Shown here: in pieces, positions 44,197-55,000 of the stretch
Layout of the letters: every line of letters begins with the position of its first letter
Position numbering within the stretch: the stretch's first letter is position 1
Assembly (NCBI RefSeq): GCF_000687145.1
Contig: NZ_JMFG01000023.1
Span: forward strand, 78,310-142,309
DNA: 64,000 nt
Origin: Thermoanaerobaculum aquaticum
GTDB taxonomy: Bacteria > Acidobacteriota > Thermoanaerobaculia > Thermoanaerobaculales > Thermoanaerobaculaceae
Direction of reading: 5' to 3'
The notes under the pieces: generated by a model
The model's input: the letters and a program-made list of their open reading frames with translations, nothing else
The model's database searches: none
Told to the model about the DNA's origin: nothing
Made by a program: the position numbers and the translations under genes

Positions 44197-47100
44197 TCAA
44201 TTCCGCTCGAAGCCGTGGCTGGTAAACTTCAGCGTCCGGCAATTTTCGGTGACCGTGCGAACCACGTGATCCGGCACGCCTTGCGTAACCACCACCTCTA
44301 TTTCTAGCGTTAAATAAACCCGAGCCCCAGGTAAACCCGCGAGGTGGGCGATCACCTCCTCGGCGACCCTGCCGGCATCCGCCCCGGGCCGAAGAGGGTC
44401 GAGGGTCACGCTCCCGTGGAACCGAGTTGGGGGCTCCGGGGCGGGAGGAGGTGTTGGCCCTACGTCGTAACCTGAAGCTGTTTCCACTTCCGCAACGTGA
44501 GTTACTGCGGCTGGGGTCGTGGTTCGCTCGCTGCTCTCTTTTCCCAGTTGCTCCCTGGCAACTTCAGGCTTGACAACTAAGCCTGGCAACCCCTCAACGG
44601 GGATGCGAACGGATTGCCCACCACGTAGGCCCCGGTAGCGGCCAGCCTGCTCATCCAGACTGTCAGCGTAGGCAAAGCCGTCCCGCTCCCAGGTCTTTAG
44701 TTCCACCCCGTCTTCAACCGCGCGCGCCAGCACTGCCGGCCCCTTCAGACGTGGCAAATAAAGGTAGCGCGCAAAATCATCCGCAAGCTGGCGAACACTC
44801 ACGTGATCTCCACGCCACAGGGGCACGTTGTCTAGCTCCATTCGAAGTCGCGTGCCCGCCAAAGAGGTCAACAGCAGCTCTTCCCTTATGAGCCTTGCAC
44901 TGGCGCGCACTGCAAGCCCTTCGGTGCCCTGGAGGCGAATTTCCTGCCACGTAACTTCACTCTGTGCGTTAATTTGAACCGGCACCAACAGCCACTGATA
45001 CGTCTCGGGGATCCGAGCTCTGACGGCCGCGTCAGCGTCTGCCTTTTGCGTTTCGGCCTGCCGTACCTGATGGGGAGAGAGATCCAGCGGATCCCTGTCC
45101 TGAAGGATAGACTCCCATGCCAAATAGCGCCGTGTTGCCTCTTCCAAGTCTTGTAGCCGAGTCTGATCCGCCGCCAGGAAAACTAGCGTATTCCGGTTGT
45201 AGCGTTGAGAGCTGCCGCGCCACTCCAGAATTTGTTTTGCAAAGGTTAAGGCTGGGCTTTGCTGGCCTTTTGTGTGCGGATAGTCAATTCCAAGGATCAC
45301 AAGCTTCGCATCGCAGTCGTCGGGCACATCTTGCGTGCTACGTGGAAAGTCATGAACACGGCCAAATTCGCCCGGGCGCTGGCGAACCTCTTCTCGTACT
45401 CGCCGTTCGATCTCACGGGCCACCTTTTCCGTTTCACGTGCAAGTTGCTGGGCACGATCCTCCGCAAGGCTCGTAACGGTAGGCTGGGTCGAGTACCAAT
45501 AGCGATTTCCGTCCTGATAAAGGTAGGTAGCCTCTGCTGCCAGCCGACGTAGGGCGTCACCGAAAACGGCTGGAGCCTCTCCCGGCATTACGCAACCCAG
45601 CCGAATCCGGCGATCTTCGATGCCCTGGTGGGCGGCACCTTGAATCGGAGCCGAGCCCAGGTAAATGGTGCGAGCCACTCGGCGACACGCATGGTACTTT
45701 CCGAGGTTAGGAACTTCCGAGTCCAGTCGCACCGGAAGCGAGCTCGGGCCGTCCACATCCTTTTCGATTACCGGCGTCCAATTGTCCGAAAGGTAGCGCG
45801 TAAGCTCAGACCGCACCCGAGGATCGTCCATGGGAATGGTGGACGGCAGAATGAGCGGGTTCCGGTCACCTCGTTCCCAGAGGGTATGGATTACCGCCGC
45901 CATCAACCGCAGAACTCCACGGGTGCGCTGAAACTTCGCGAGCGTGGACCAGTCTTCGTAAAGCCTGGCAAACACTTCTGGGTGAATGGGATACGCGGCC
46001 CTCAATTTTCTCTCATATTCCGCCTCGCCGCATTCCGGAGGAAATTCACCTTTTTGCCCGCGATAGAGGTCGGCAAAAGCCCGAGCTGTGACATCCCGAT
46101 CCCTGAACTGATCGGGTTCAGTCATCTTCTGAAAAAGCCTCCGGCGAACAATTTCGAAACTTTCCTCGGTCGTGGCCGGTCGCCAGGGTGCCTCGATGCG
46201 GCCGATCACGTTTCGTAGCCGATCCAGAGCCTCGCGCCCGCGCACACCGCCCACCTCGATGTCTTCGGCCATCACGCGGGGAGAAGCAGGCGTGTCGGAT
46301 GCCGGCAAAGAAACCACCAGCAGGCAATTCCTTGCCGCTCGTGCGCATTCCGTAAGCGCCTGGGCGAACGTGAACTGCGTATCGAAGGTTCCGCCGGGCA
46401 GATCTGGGTTATCGTGCAGTTGCCTGGCGTACGCCACCCACTCATCTATGAGCACCAGGCATGGGCTGTACGCTTTGAACAGCCCCCTTAAGGTATCCCC
46501 GGGATTTGTAGCGTTCTCATCGTCCTTCGCCACTCGCCCAAAAGCTTTCCTTGCTTCTGCTATCCCGCCCGCTGCAAACCCCAATTGCCAGGCCAGTTCC
46601 CCCCACAGGGTGCGAACAACCGTCCCATCCGGCTTCACACTGGGGTTACCCGGAGAAATGCGGTTCCCTACGAGCACCACTCGATAGACCCGGGGCAAAC
46701 TCTGCACCCCAGCCTCGGCGAGCACAGTTTCGACGCCAGGTAATTCAGCAGGCGGAGTTCCCGAGAAAAGGTGGTACAACGCCAGCATGGCATGAGTCTT
46801 ACCACCTCCGAAGTTGGTCTGGAGCTGCACTACCGGGTCCCCACCGGAGCCAGAGAGCCGACGGACTGCGCTCACCAAGAGACGCTTGAGGCTATCGGTG
46901 AGGTACGTGCGGTGGAAGAACTCAACCGGATCCTGGTACTCCGAGGCGGCCTCTTCAAGGTACACCTGCCACAGATCGGCGGCGAATTCGGCTTGTTGGT
47001 ACCGGCCGTTTGCCACGTCTGGATGAGGAAAAATGACCTCTCTCCACGGTTTTAATGCGCCTGTGGTGGCTGCCGCGACAAGCGATCCCCCTACCTTTCT

Positions 47101-47550
47101 CCGCTCTGTACGCAGCTGCTCATCAAACCGCACCCGCAAAAGCTCCTGCTTCATGCGCGCTAGGTCCGCTGCCTGCGGTGCAGAGATAGCTGTAAGTAGA
47201 CGTTCGGCTGAATCCAGCGCACGATAAGCGTCGTCACCGGTGAACGCTTCCTGGTGCGCCCACTTATTTCGCCACTCTCGCAGCTCAGAAACCAGGGAAC
47301 GTTCCGCCTGGCCCAGGATGGGCCGAAAAATTTCATTCCACGCCTCCCACATCACCCTCAGCAGCGCCCCCGCGTCCCACTCCCTGATTGGCTTGCCAGC
47401 AAGCAACCGATCATCCCCCAAAAGCTTGGTTGCCTCCGCCTGACCCTGGCCTTGGTACCGATTTTGGAACTCCCGCTCCACAAACGGCGCCAAGCCAGCG
47501 CGTAGCAGCTCTAACGCCTTCCCCACCCGCTCGTGATTGGTTATGGCCAT
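44197..47550 (-). CDS. HEPN-DUF499 ATPase of the island operon
   Basis: The 1117-residue protein starts with a Swt1-type HEPN-like domain (about 1-115) with an Rx4H motif, Arg94 to His99 (RNKWAH), the catalytic pattern of HEPN ribonucleases. A DUF499 AAA-like ATPase follows, with Walker A NFGGGKTHAM (Lys251) and Walker B CLVLIDEWVAY near 370. The final 250 residues are beta-rich. DUF499 proteins accompany DUF1156 methylases in predicted defence or modification loci. ATG 47550 has GAGAGGGG upstream. It is the last gene of the operon, 136 bp after the methylase, with a hairpin between them. The DUF499 assignment is firm; RNase activity is inferred. Confidence 0.85.
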   Translation of the reverse strand: MAITNHERVGKALELLRAGLAPFVEREFQNRYQGQGQAEATKLLGDDRLLAGKPIREWDAGALLRVMWEAWNEIFRPILGQAERSLVSELREWRNKWAHQEAFTGDDAYRALDSAERLLTAISAPQAADLARMKQELLRVRFDEQLRTERRKVGGSLVAAATTGALKPWREVIFPHPDVANGRYQQAEFAADLWQVYLEEAASEYQDPVEFFHRTYLTDSLKRLLVSAVRRLSGSGGDPVVQLQTNFGGGKTHAMLALYHLFSGTPPAELPGVETVLAEAGVQSLPRVYRVVLVGNRISPGNPSVKPDGTVVRTLWGELAWQLGFAAGGIAEARKAFGRVAKDDENATNPGDTLRGLFKAYSPCLVLIDEWVAYARQLHDNPDLPGGTFDTQFTFAQALTECARAARNCLLVVSLPASDTPASPRVMAEDIEVGGVRGREALDRLRNVIGRIEAPWRPATTEESFEIVRRRLFQKMTEPDQFRDRDVTARAFADLYRGQKGEFPPECGEAEYERKLRAAYPIHPEVFARLYEDWSTLAKFQRTRGVLRLMAAVIHTLWERGDRNPLILPSTIPMDDPRVRSELTRYLSDNWTPVIEKDVDGPSSLPVRLDSEVPNLGKYHACRRVARTIYLGSAPIQGAAHQGIEDRRIRLGCVMPGEAPAVFGDALRRLAAEATYLYQDGNRYWYSTQPTVTSLAEDRAQQLARETEKVAREIERRVREEVRQRPGEFGRVHDFPRSTQDVPDDCDAKLVILGIDYPHTKGQQSPALTFAKQILEWRGSSQRYNRNTLVFLAADQTRLQDLEEATRRYLAWESILQDRDPLDLSPHQVRQAETQKADADAAVRARIPETYQWLLVPVQINAQSEVTWQEIRLQGTEGLAVRASARLIREELLLTSLAGTRLRMELDNVPLWRGDHVSVRQLADDFARYLYLPRLKGPAVLARAVEDGVELKTWERDGFAYADSLDEQAGRYRGLRGGQSVRIPVEGLPGLVVKPEVAREQLGKESSERTTTPAAVTHVAEVETASGYDVGPTPPPAPEPPTRFHGSVTLDPLRPGADAGRVAEEVIAHLAGLPGARVYLTLEIEVVVTQGVPDHVVRTVTENCRTLKFTSHGFERN

Positions 47551-47608
47551 TGTCCTACACCCCTCTCTTCAATTTCCGTCCTATGGGCGCAAGCCTTTAA
47601 TATGCTGG

Positions 47609-47645
47609 CACACCCGTCGCACCTTCGGGTGGCCAGGACGGTGTG
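47609..47645 (-). other. Hairpin with TTCG tetraloop between methylase and DUF499 genes
   Basis: An inner CACC-TTCG-GGTG stem (47620-47631) is nested in a nearly perfect outer pairing of CACACCCGTC (47609-47618) with GACGGTGTG (47637-47645). On the transcribed minus strand the tetraloop reads CGAA. No T-run follows, so it could be an RNA processing or translation-control structure. Confidence 0.45.
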
Positions 47646-47686
47646 CGGTCCTTTGCGTCTCAGCACAATGAGAAAATCCCCAGCCA

Positions 47687-50530
47687 TCAGGTCGTCTCAA
47701 GGGTAAGCTGCTTGGTGGAAACCACTATCCGGGAAAGTCTGGCCAACTCCGGCCAGCCCACCACCAGCGCGTTGTACCCCTGGGCTTCCTGGGACCAGTT
47801 TCGCTTCTCGCATACGTTGTAAAGCCGGTAGGCGAGCTCCCGCGCCAGCTCCCCATAGCTGCCCAGCCTCTGCAAAAGCAGCGCTGTGGCTTCCTCTCCG
47901 GCCTTTTCGTACCAGTAAAGCCGAAGCAGGTGGTGGGTGGCTTCCCAAACCGTAAAGCGCTTGTCGGTGGCAGGATCCCAATCTTTTTTAAGTTCCTCCG
48001 GGCGCAGCAGCCGCACCCCGCCCGCCCTGGTGGCCACGATTCCGGCCTCCACCAGACCGTTCACGCTGGTCGCTTTGGCTTTGGAAAGCAGCTCCGCGTT
48101 GCCGAAATCCCCTTCGAAAAACCCGTGTTGCTCGAACCAGGCGATAGCCCAGCGGGTGTCGTTGTCAAACTCGTCCTCCTGCTCCGAAAGCACCTCGGTG
48201 AGCACTTGGTTGATAAGACCAAGGGCGGTACGCACGGTCATGGGCCGGCCGCTGGCTTCCAGCACCCGACGGTACTTCGAGTAAATGGCCATTCCCGGGC
48301 CGATGGCGGCCTGGGCAAAGTCCACCGGGGCGATATTCCCCTGCCGCAGGCGCCGCAGCGCCACTGGAAGCTCCCTCTTGAGCTCGGCCACGAAGGACCG
48401 CCGGTCCGTCTGGGGCGCGCCCTCGGGCCGTGGCCGGCAAGCAATCACTATGTAGGAGGCTAGGGCGTTAGTCTCCATGGCGTTCATCCGCCACTTCTGC
48501 GAGGCTCGCACCGGCCAGGTGGCGGTGATCTGGAACCCCGTGCCGATCAACGCTTCGAGCATGGTCTCCCACCCGGTGGTGCGGTCGATCCGGGCTTCCT
48601 CGTTTTGTTCGTTTTCCTCCCCGTCCTCTCCGCTCTCCACATCATCCTGCTTGAACGCGTAGTACACCGTAAGCGGAAACCGCTGGTCCATCTTCTCCCT
48701 CAGGATGGCAAAAGCCCGGCGGAAGCCCTGCTCGAAGTGCTCTTTGGCCTTGCGCTTGTCGCCGTCGAACCGCTCGGGAGCCGCCACCAGCTCAGGCTCT
48801 TTTGGCACCAGGATGGTGGCAAAAAGGTCCGGGTAAAGGTCGCCAATGGTACGGCGCAGCCAGACGTAAAAGAAGTCCGAAAGCGCCGCATAGCCGATGT
48901 TGTCGTAGTAGGGGGGGTCGGTACTGATAAGCACGCTGGAGATCTCATCCCAAGGCCGCGCGGCGTCAATGGGGCGGGCGTGGCCGATATTGGAACCAGA
49001 AGCGTAAACGTGCTCCAACCCTTCGACGACGCGCTCCAGGCAAACGTCGAATCCGGAACGAGGCGATCCGAGCGGATTGCCTTCCGCGAAATCCCAGACC
49101 ATTGGAATGGCCTGTCTCGCAAATAGGTTCTTGATCTCAACTCGACTGGCTTCCCACCGACATAGTGCATTATTGAAATCCGCGCAGCGGTCCAGGGCCA
49201 AGGCCAGGAAGGTAACGATGGCGGCGGTGTAGGCGTCGGCGTCCGCTTCGGAAAGTCCGGCGGCCAACGCATCCTGCCGCACGTCCGCCCGCACCTCCCA
49301 GATCAGGTCCGAAAGCGCCACCATCGCCGTGAGCTGGCGCGGGGTAAACAGGTCGCCCATTTTCGTAAGTCCGTACAGCGCACATGTTCCACCCGTTAGC
49401 TTGGGCGGGATTTCTCCCCCAGGCCTCCAAGACGGCTCCCCTTGCCCGGCAACGGCCTCGTGTGACGTGGTTGCCGGTACGTAAACCCGTCCCCGACCAG
49501 TGTCAGCCACAATCGCCACCAGGCGCTGACCCAGCCGACCCGCTCGTCCTTCCTTCTTGATGTGGTCGTCCGAGATGGGGTCTCCCGTCAGCAGACAGCG
49601 AAACTGGGCACGACCGGTCTTGGTGCCGGCCTTGACCGCTTCCCGGTCCTTCGGCGCCCCGGTGCGCACAAGGAAGCGCCAGGTGTTTTGCGCCCGGTCC
49701 ACCACCGGCTCCAGCCAGGCCTCGCTACCTTTCTTGCTCGACAGCCAGAAGGTGCTCATAAGCGGCACGTGAGCGCCCCGGGCCGCCGGGTTTGGGCTGG
49801 GCACCGTCCGCGCCCAAATCCAAGCGATCACCGGCAGTTCCTTCCCCACGTAGGGCTGGAGATGTGGGTGTTCAGCGGCCATTTCGGCTGTCACCTTCAC
49901 CGGCGGATACAGATGGCCAATCCGCTTTCGGGCCCGTTCCAGGATCACCTGCCCGTAGTAATGCACGTCGGCAGCAAGCCCGTCGGCACCGTTCCCGCCC
50001 TCAGTTCCCCCGATTTTTTCTCGGGTTTCCGGGTTTACCGGTGGGTGGTTGGCCCAACGGGGAACGATTTCCAGGTTGCACTTGTTGAGCAAAACTGCCA
50101 CCGGGTTGAGATCGGCAGCGTACGCCTCAAACCCCAGTCTCGCCGCTTCCAGCGGAATTGAGCCACCACCCGCAAACGGATCCAGCACCGGCGGCAGCTT
50201 CCCGTCGCAGTACTTCAGCATCTCCTCCCGAGCCTCGGCGTAGATCTCAGGGTGCTTGTGCAGTTGCTTCGACATCATCCGCCGGACGATTCCAAACAGC
50301 CGCTCTCGCTCGGCCTCCTGCGCTTCCTCAGTAGGGAACTTTTCCGGATGGCTGCTGGGGTCGTCCACCACCGAGGCGAAAAGCACGGCCCGCGCCACCG
50401 GCAGCGGCAACCGCGCCCACCAGTGGTGAATCCCCTTGGGGTGCGCCCCAATTCCCGGCATCTTGTCGTACGCCGACGCATCGTTGATTTCAGGAAGGGG
50501 CAACGCCACTTCAATGAGTTTACGGGTCAT
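47687..50530 (-). CDS. DUF1156-type DNA methylase (COG1743)
   Basis: The 947-residue protein has the DUF1156 N-terminus (KMPGIGAHPKGIHHWWARLP). The SAM-binding motif is LDPFAGGGSIPLEAA (117-124 core), and the catalytic DPPY (538-541, in STDPPYYDNIGYA) marks an adenine-N6 or cytosine-N4 methyltransferase. The long segment between these motifs is typical of this family. It probably marks host DNA so that the partner helicase and ATPases act only on unmodified DNA (inference). ATG 50530 has GAGAGGGAG upstream and follows the metallo-beta-lactamase gene by 15 bp. Confidence 0.9.
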   Translation of the reverse strand: MTRKLIEVALPLPEINDASAYDKMPGIGAHPKGIHHWWARLPLPVARAVLFASVVDDPSSHPEKFPTEEAQEAERERLFGIVRRMMSKQLHKHPEIYAEAREEMLKYCDGKLPPVLDPFAGGGSIPLEAARLGFEAYAADLNPVAVLLNKCNLEIVPRWANHPPVNPETREKIGGTEGGNGADGLAADVHYYGQVILERARKRIGHLYPPVKVTAEMAAEHPHLQPYVGKELPVIAWIWARTVPSPNPAARGAHVPLMSTFWLSSKKGSEAWLEPVVDRAQNTWRFLVRTGAPKDREAVKAGTKTGRAQFRCLLTGDPISDDHIKKEGRAGRLGQRLVAIVADTGRGRVYVPATTSHEAVAGQGEPSWRPGGEIPPKLTGGTCALYGLTKMGDLFTPRQLTAMVALSDLIWEVRADVRQDALAAGLSEADADAYTAAIVTFLALALDRCADFNNALCRWEASRVEIKNLFARQAIPMVWDFAEGNPLGSPRSGFDVCLERVVEGLEHVYASGSNIGHARPIDAARPWDEISSVLISTDPPYYDNIGYAALSDFFYVWLRRTIGDLYPDLFATILVPKEPELVAAPERFDGDKRKAKEHFEQGFRRAFAILREKMDQRFPLTVYYAFKQDDVESGEDGEENEQNEEARIDRTTGWETMLEALIGTGFQITATWPVRASQKWRMNAMETNALASYIVIACRPRPEGAPQTDRRSFVAELKRELPVALRRLRQGNIAPVDFAQAAIGPGMAIYSKYRRVLEASGRPMTVRTALGLINQVLTEVLSEQEDEFDNDTRWAIAWFEQHGFFEGDFGNAELLSKAKATSVNGLVEAGIVATRAGGVRLLRPEELKKDWDPATDKRFTVWEATHHLLRLYWYEKAGEEATALLLQRLGSYGELARELAYRLYNVCEKRNWSQEAQGYNALVVGWPELARLSRIVVSTKQLTLETT

Positions 50531-50545
50531 TCATGCTCCCTCTCG

Positions 50546-51760
50546 TTAGCGGCATGCGCACAGCCTCGTTTGTCTCCGGACCCATGAGTTCCGCTTTAGG
50601 TGAAGGCGGATCGCTTGCTTGGGGTTCCCGCTGTTTCGGCACAAGGTGCAGAACCGGCGCCCTTGCGCCTGGAGGAACTCTGCGCAGGGTCGTTTTTTCG
50701 AATAGCCATCGCTACGAACCCACACCATCGGCTCCTTGATGGAGGTATAAACCAACCGATTTTCGTGCGATCCATGGTGTGGTGCGGTGACAACACTCCA
50801 GGGCGGGACATTTCCTACGTCCACGCCCTTTAAATCAGAGTCTCCTGTAAACAACACCCCTGGCCGCCCATCCCCCGCATCTAAGAATAGTACCAAGCTT
50901 TGGCGGTTCACCGCAGTGAGAAAAGCAAACCTCCAAAATTCCCCAGCGCTCTTGGGAGGCCGTGTTGGCTCTAGAAAGTGAGTTTGCTTGGCACTCAGCG
51001 GCCGCAGCGGACAATGGTTGGCTACTCCACGAATTCCAGCATTAGCCGGATCGTGCGCAAAGCACCGAACGGGAATCCCGCGAGCGGACGCTAGCCAGAC
51101 CAGTGCCAAAAGGCGGCGCACATCCCGGACCACCGTAAGGCAGGACCTCTCAACAAGAGCCAACCTGTCAAAGGGCGCACACACCCACCGGGCCTTCCAG
51201 GACCAAAACCAAAGGGGCATTTCCGCAAGAAGCTCGAGGTGTTCTTCCACGGAGGCCAAGGTGGCCCAAACAAGGTGGTCATTGAGAGAAAGCGCCCCCT
51301 CAGGCTCGGGCGCTAGTTCCGCATGCTCCCTATCTCTCGCCGACCATCTTTCGAAAACATCGAAGAAGACGTTACGCCAGTGTATCTCTTGTGACTCGGC
51401 TCGTTCGTTGCCCATCTCCACGAATGCCTCTCGAGATGCCTTCCTTAATTGCCCCAAAAGCAACGAGATCGTGTCCCATGGATCTTCCGGGAGACGCATA
51501 ACCGCTTCGAGCCAGGTGGCGGGAAGCCACAGCTCCCGGCATCGCAATCCCGCCTCGAAAAAGCCAATTAAACCGTTCGCGTGGTCAGCATCATTGTGGG
51601 TGCATACAACGACGTCAACGCCCCTGGCGCGAACATATCCATGAAGCATGCGAGGTAATTCTTTCTTAGAGCGCCCCCCATCCACGAGAACTCGAAAACG
51701 GTCGTCGGTTTCCGCATAAAACGCGTCTCCGTTGCCTACGGGAAGAGCGACAAATTTCAT
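50546..51760 (-). CDS. ComEC/Rec2-like metallo-beta-lactamase-fold protein
   Basis: The 404-residue protein begins with the MBL domain (MKFVALPVGNGDAFYAET). It carries the metal motif THNDADH (residues 54-60), in the HxDxDH form of ComEC-like MBL proteins, then FTGDSD and APHHGSHENR near the end. A helical insertion sits between (about 85-250). There is no membrane segment, so it is a soluble hydrolase, probably a nuclease or phosphodiesterase. ATG 51760 is chosen because it overlaps the stop of the 89-residue gene (ATGA). The frame is open for 35 more codons upstream, but these overlap that gene out of frame. Confidence 0.8.
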   Translation of the reverse strand: MKFVALPVGNGDAFYAETDDRFRVLVDGGRSKKELPRMLHGYVRARGVDVVVCTHNDADHANGLIGFFEAGLRCRELWLPATWLEAVMRLPEDPWDTISLLLGQLRKASREAFVEMGNERAESQEIHWRNVFFDVFERWSARDREHAELAPEPEGALSLNDHLVWATLASVEEHLELLAEMPLWFWSWKARWVCAPFDRLALVERSCLTVVRDVRRLLALVWLASARGIPVRCFAHDPANAGIRGVANHCPLRPLSAKQTHFLEPTRPPKSAGEFWRFAFLTAVNRQSLVLFLDAGDGRPGVLFTGDSDLKGVDVGNVPPWSVVTAPHHGSHENRLVYTSIKEPMVWVRSDGYSKKRPCAEFLQAQGRRFCTLCRNSGNPKQAIRLHLKRNSWVRRQTRLCACR

Positions 51761-52026
51761 GGCAACGCCCCAGTATTGCCTAGCGCCGCTCGGAAATAAT
51801 GCTCCGCACTCAGACTTCCAAGATTGGGCTTCAACAAAAAAATCTTGTAAACCGACCAGCGCCACTCGAGACTGTTTTGCGGGTAGCTAGCGCCAAACGC
51901 GGGGTAATCGCCGGGCCTATCAGAGATTCCACAAAGACCTCTTTTCTCCATGGCAAAGAAATCGCCGTAGCAACGACGAGCTCGTATAGCTGCTCGTTCC
52001 GCGAGATCACCGTACGAGATCATCAT
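51757..52026 (-). CDS. Unrecognised 89-residue protein within the island operon
   Basis: The reading frame begins at the first of two consecutive ATG codons (52026), with AAGGG about 8 nt upstream. It overlaps the end of the GHKL-ATPase gene by 20 bp, and its stop overlaps the start of the MBL gene by ATGA. This double coupling argues that it is real. The sequence (MMISYGDLAERAAIRARRCY, later NSLEWRWSVYKIFLL) is mixed-charge, with no signal peptide, membrane segment or cysteine pattern. I recognise no family. It could be a small subunit or regulator of the system. Confidence 0.6.
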   Translation of the reverse strand: MMISYGDLAERAAIRARRCYGDFFAMEKRGLCGISDRPGDYPAFGASYPQNSLEWRWSVYKIFLLKPNLGSLSAEHYFRAALGNTGALP

Positions 52027-55000
52027 CGTGGTTACCCTTACGCAAGCGGTATTGGGCTGGAGACACAACGACCTCCTGGTTTTCCACCATTCGGAGGAGA
52101 TCTACGCCCCGGATCTCCCGAACACTACTTTCCGAGTTCGGCACGATCAGCGACCAGTGCTCGGGCTCAAATTTAAAATGCTCCCAAATCTCCGCGGGAA
52201 TTTCCACGCCGCGTTCCAGGGGCTGCTTTGCCACCCAGTAGCTTACCGGATTCCCATTGCCAGTCAAACATAGCCAAGCACGCCCGTCGCGTGTGATAAT
52301 GTGGCCATCGTCGTGAACGAAAACCTTCTTGGTTTTGTCCCACCGGAAGCCCTTAGCGTTAGCAAATTTCCAAAAGACCGCGAGCCTGCGTTTACGCTTT
52401 GGCACACTTCTGATGATGTGTTCCCCTTCGCCTTCATCTTCAGGCTCCGCGGGAAGCGCTACTTCGTCTTCAGCAGCCAACCCCTGTGGGTTCGTCTCGT
52501 CCTCGTTGACACGTGCATCCTGACCTTGTTCTTCTCGAATCCCTGACCCGTCTAAATCTAATGGCAGGTGTTCTCGGAGGTATTCAACGATAAACTCGTA
52601 TTCGCGCCCGATACAAGCACGAATGCTCTCCGTGATCCTTTCATGGCCGAAAGGCCGGGCCAACTCGGTGACCAAGGCCTCAAAATGCCGCGCGGCCTTG
52701 CCGTCGGCAACATAGATTGCGCCTCTTTTCCTGTGCCAAAAGACATCCAGCGCCCTCGCCTCGCCTGCGGGGCTGCCATTGAGATACGGTGTAACACGGA
52801 TGGAGCCCTGGGCCACCGGTTGCCAACGAAGCTTTTCGAGCTCAGCAGCCGTTTGGCGAATGTGGTGCGTCTTGTTTTCGTCGTCAAACCTTACACGCTG
52901 GAGCTCTCGTGCTAAAGCTACGATCCAGTCGGGCTGACTGGGTTGCCCAATAGTGACAGGGTCCTGAATTAGCTGGAACTCAACACTGGTTTCTAAATCG
53001 GTAAGGGCGGCAAAAGGTTGTACTTTACACGGGTCCAGTGAAAGCACCATCCGAAGATCGGCCGTTGCTGCCTTCACTTGAGGAAAGAAAGCCACCCGTG
53101 GTTCAGCACTATTTCGGGAAATCCGATACTTTAGCTGCGCCACTGGTGTCCAGCGCCCATCGAGGCTCAGCCAGTGGTGGCACGTGTCCCAAACTTCCAG
53201 CGGGTAACGCTGGAGTATCCCAGAAACGCGACGCCGCAGCGTTTGGTCCAACTGTCTTCCGGAGGGCAGGTTTTGTAACCATTTCAGCATCAGCTCAGGT
53301 GTAGGTCTCTCACAGACCCCCACATATGCCCAGAGGCGAACTTCGTTCATCGCCGGATGAACCACCGGGATCTCTGGACCAATTTCGGCGCTTTCGTACT
53401 GAAACACCTCGGACGCCCTTGCCCATTTAAGATCGCTGGTGAGAATGAGAGCTTCACCGGCAAACGCCTGGCGTACCTGCTCCATTTCTTCCTCACCGCA
53501 TTGCAGCATCGCCTTGTCCAAGGCACGGTACCATTTCCCAATTTCCGGAAGAAGGCGGGAAGGCGCCGGCTCTTGAGCCAGCGCCCGGATGCGACCAAGC
53601 AGTTTATCGACCCCAGCTAGGGTATCCCGAACGCCCAGCAAGCGGAGTAAAGGCTCGGTTTGCTCAGTATCGAGGTCGCCGCGGACAAACGGTTCCACGT
53701 CTTGGAGTGGCTCAGTTTCCGGTGAACGCAAGTAGAGCTCAGCGGGAACCCGCACCTTGCCCCAGGTGTCCGGGAGGCAGTTCTGGCTCCAAAAACGCAC
53801 GATCCAGGCCGCCGGCGCACGGGCAACTTCCCTTTGGTTCCAAGAGGTGCTAATTTGCGATATTATAGCCTCCACCCTTGAGTCCCAGTAAAAAGAGGGT
53901 GCGCGAATCACAGCCTCGGCGATTCGCCCCCAATACTCGTCATCAGACTCGGCCTTCTTTTCCCAGTGCTCTAGGAGATGCGAATCGAAGTCGTAGTCAA
54001 CAATAACAAAGTTTTCAGTAACGTACGGGAACATGCCTGGCGGATCAACATTCCGCCTCCTGAGTTCTTTTTTCAACCCATCTCTGCTGTTGATTCTTCC
54101 TTGCTGCCTAACTAGCGGAGCAAACGGCCAAAAGCCGCTTTTTTCACTCGCTACCCAGTCTTCCCACTGCCGGCGGGTGCAGAGACGAAACTCGTTCCAG
54201 TAGGCCTCGTGGAGCAAGTGCGCCGCGGCCCAGTCTTCCGGGTACAGTTCCTCACTTCCAGGCAGGTAAGGGACAACCAAGCCCTCGCTTAAACGCCGCG
54301 ATTTACCGTCCCTGGTAATGGCTCGGAACTGCAATGGCGCTTTAGCATCCAGCGCTGCCAATAGCTGGGCCATCTGCACGTGCTCCGTAAGTGACACGTC
54401 GCTTTGGGCGAAAAGAGCTTCACAAGCCTGGACAGCGACAGCATCCGTCGGACTAGGGCGGTCCAATCCAATGTCCTCAAGGAGCTCAAGGGCAGCCTCA
54501 CTTTCTTCATTCGGCTGCTCTTTCTTTTTTCCTAAGAAGCGCAGCCAATCCGGGTCAACCGTTCGGACCAATTCCTCGAGAAAGCGCCACGCGTCATCAC
54601 TAAGCGTTTCTTTTTTCGATGGAAGGCGCACAGTGCTCTCAGCTGGGGCCAAAACGTCGCTGCCCTGAATCGGTGCGATAGACAGCTGCCGTATTCGACC
54701 TGTGCCCCGATAACTCCACGGCACGGACTTTTGCACGACGCTCCACAATAGAAGAAGCTTATCGTCGGGAGGGCGGGGAACCCGCGGATTATTTTCGAGA
54801 CACTGGACTAAACGATCCTCCTCCCAATGTTCAAGCCACCCCCACGAGGCTAACCGCTTCCGCTGGTCATCCGAGACTGCACCGCATAAAACGTTTCTCC
54901 TCGCACCCCCCGTCTCGGGGCGAAACACTTCCGCAATTTGTGGAGGATCCCAAACCCGGTAAAGTTTCTCCGGCACCGAAATACAGCTCCCAGCGCTGAA

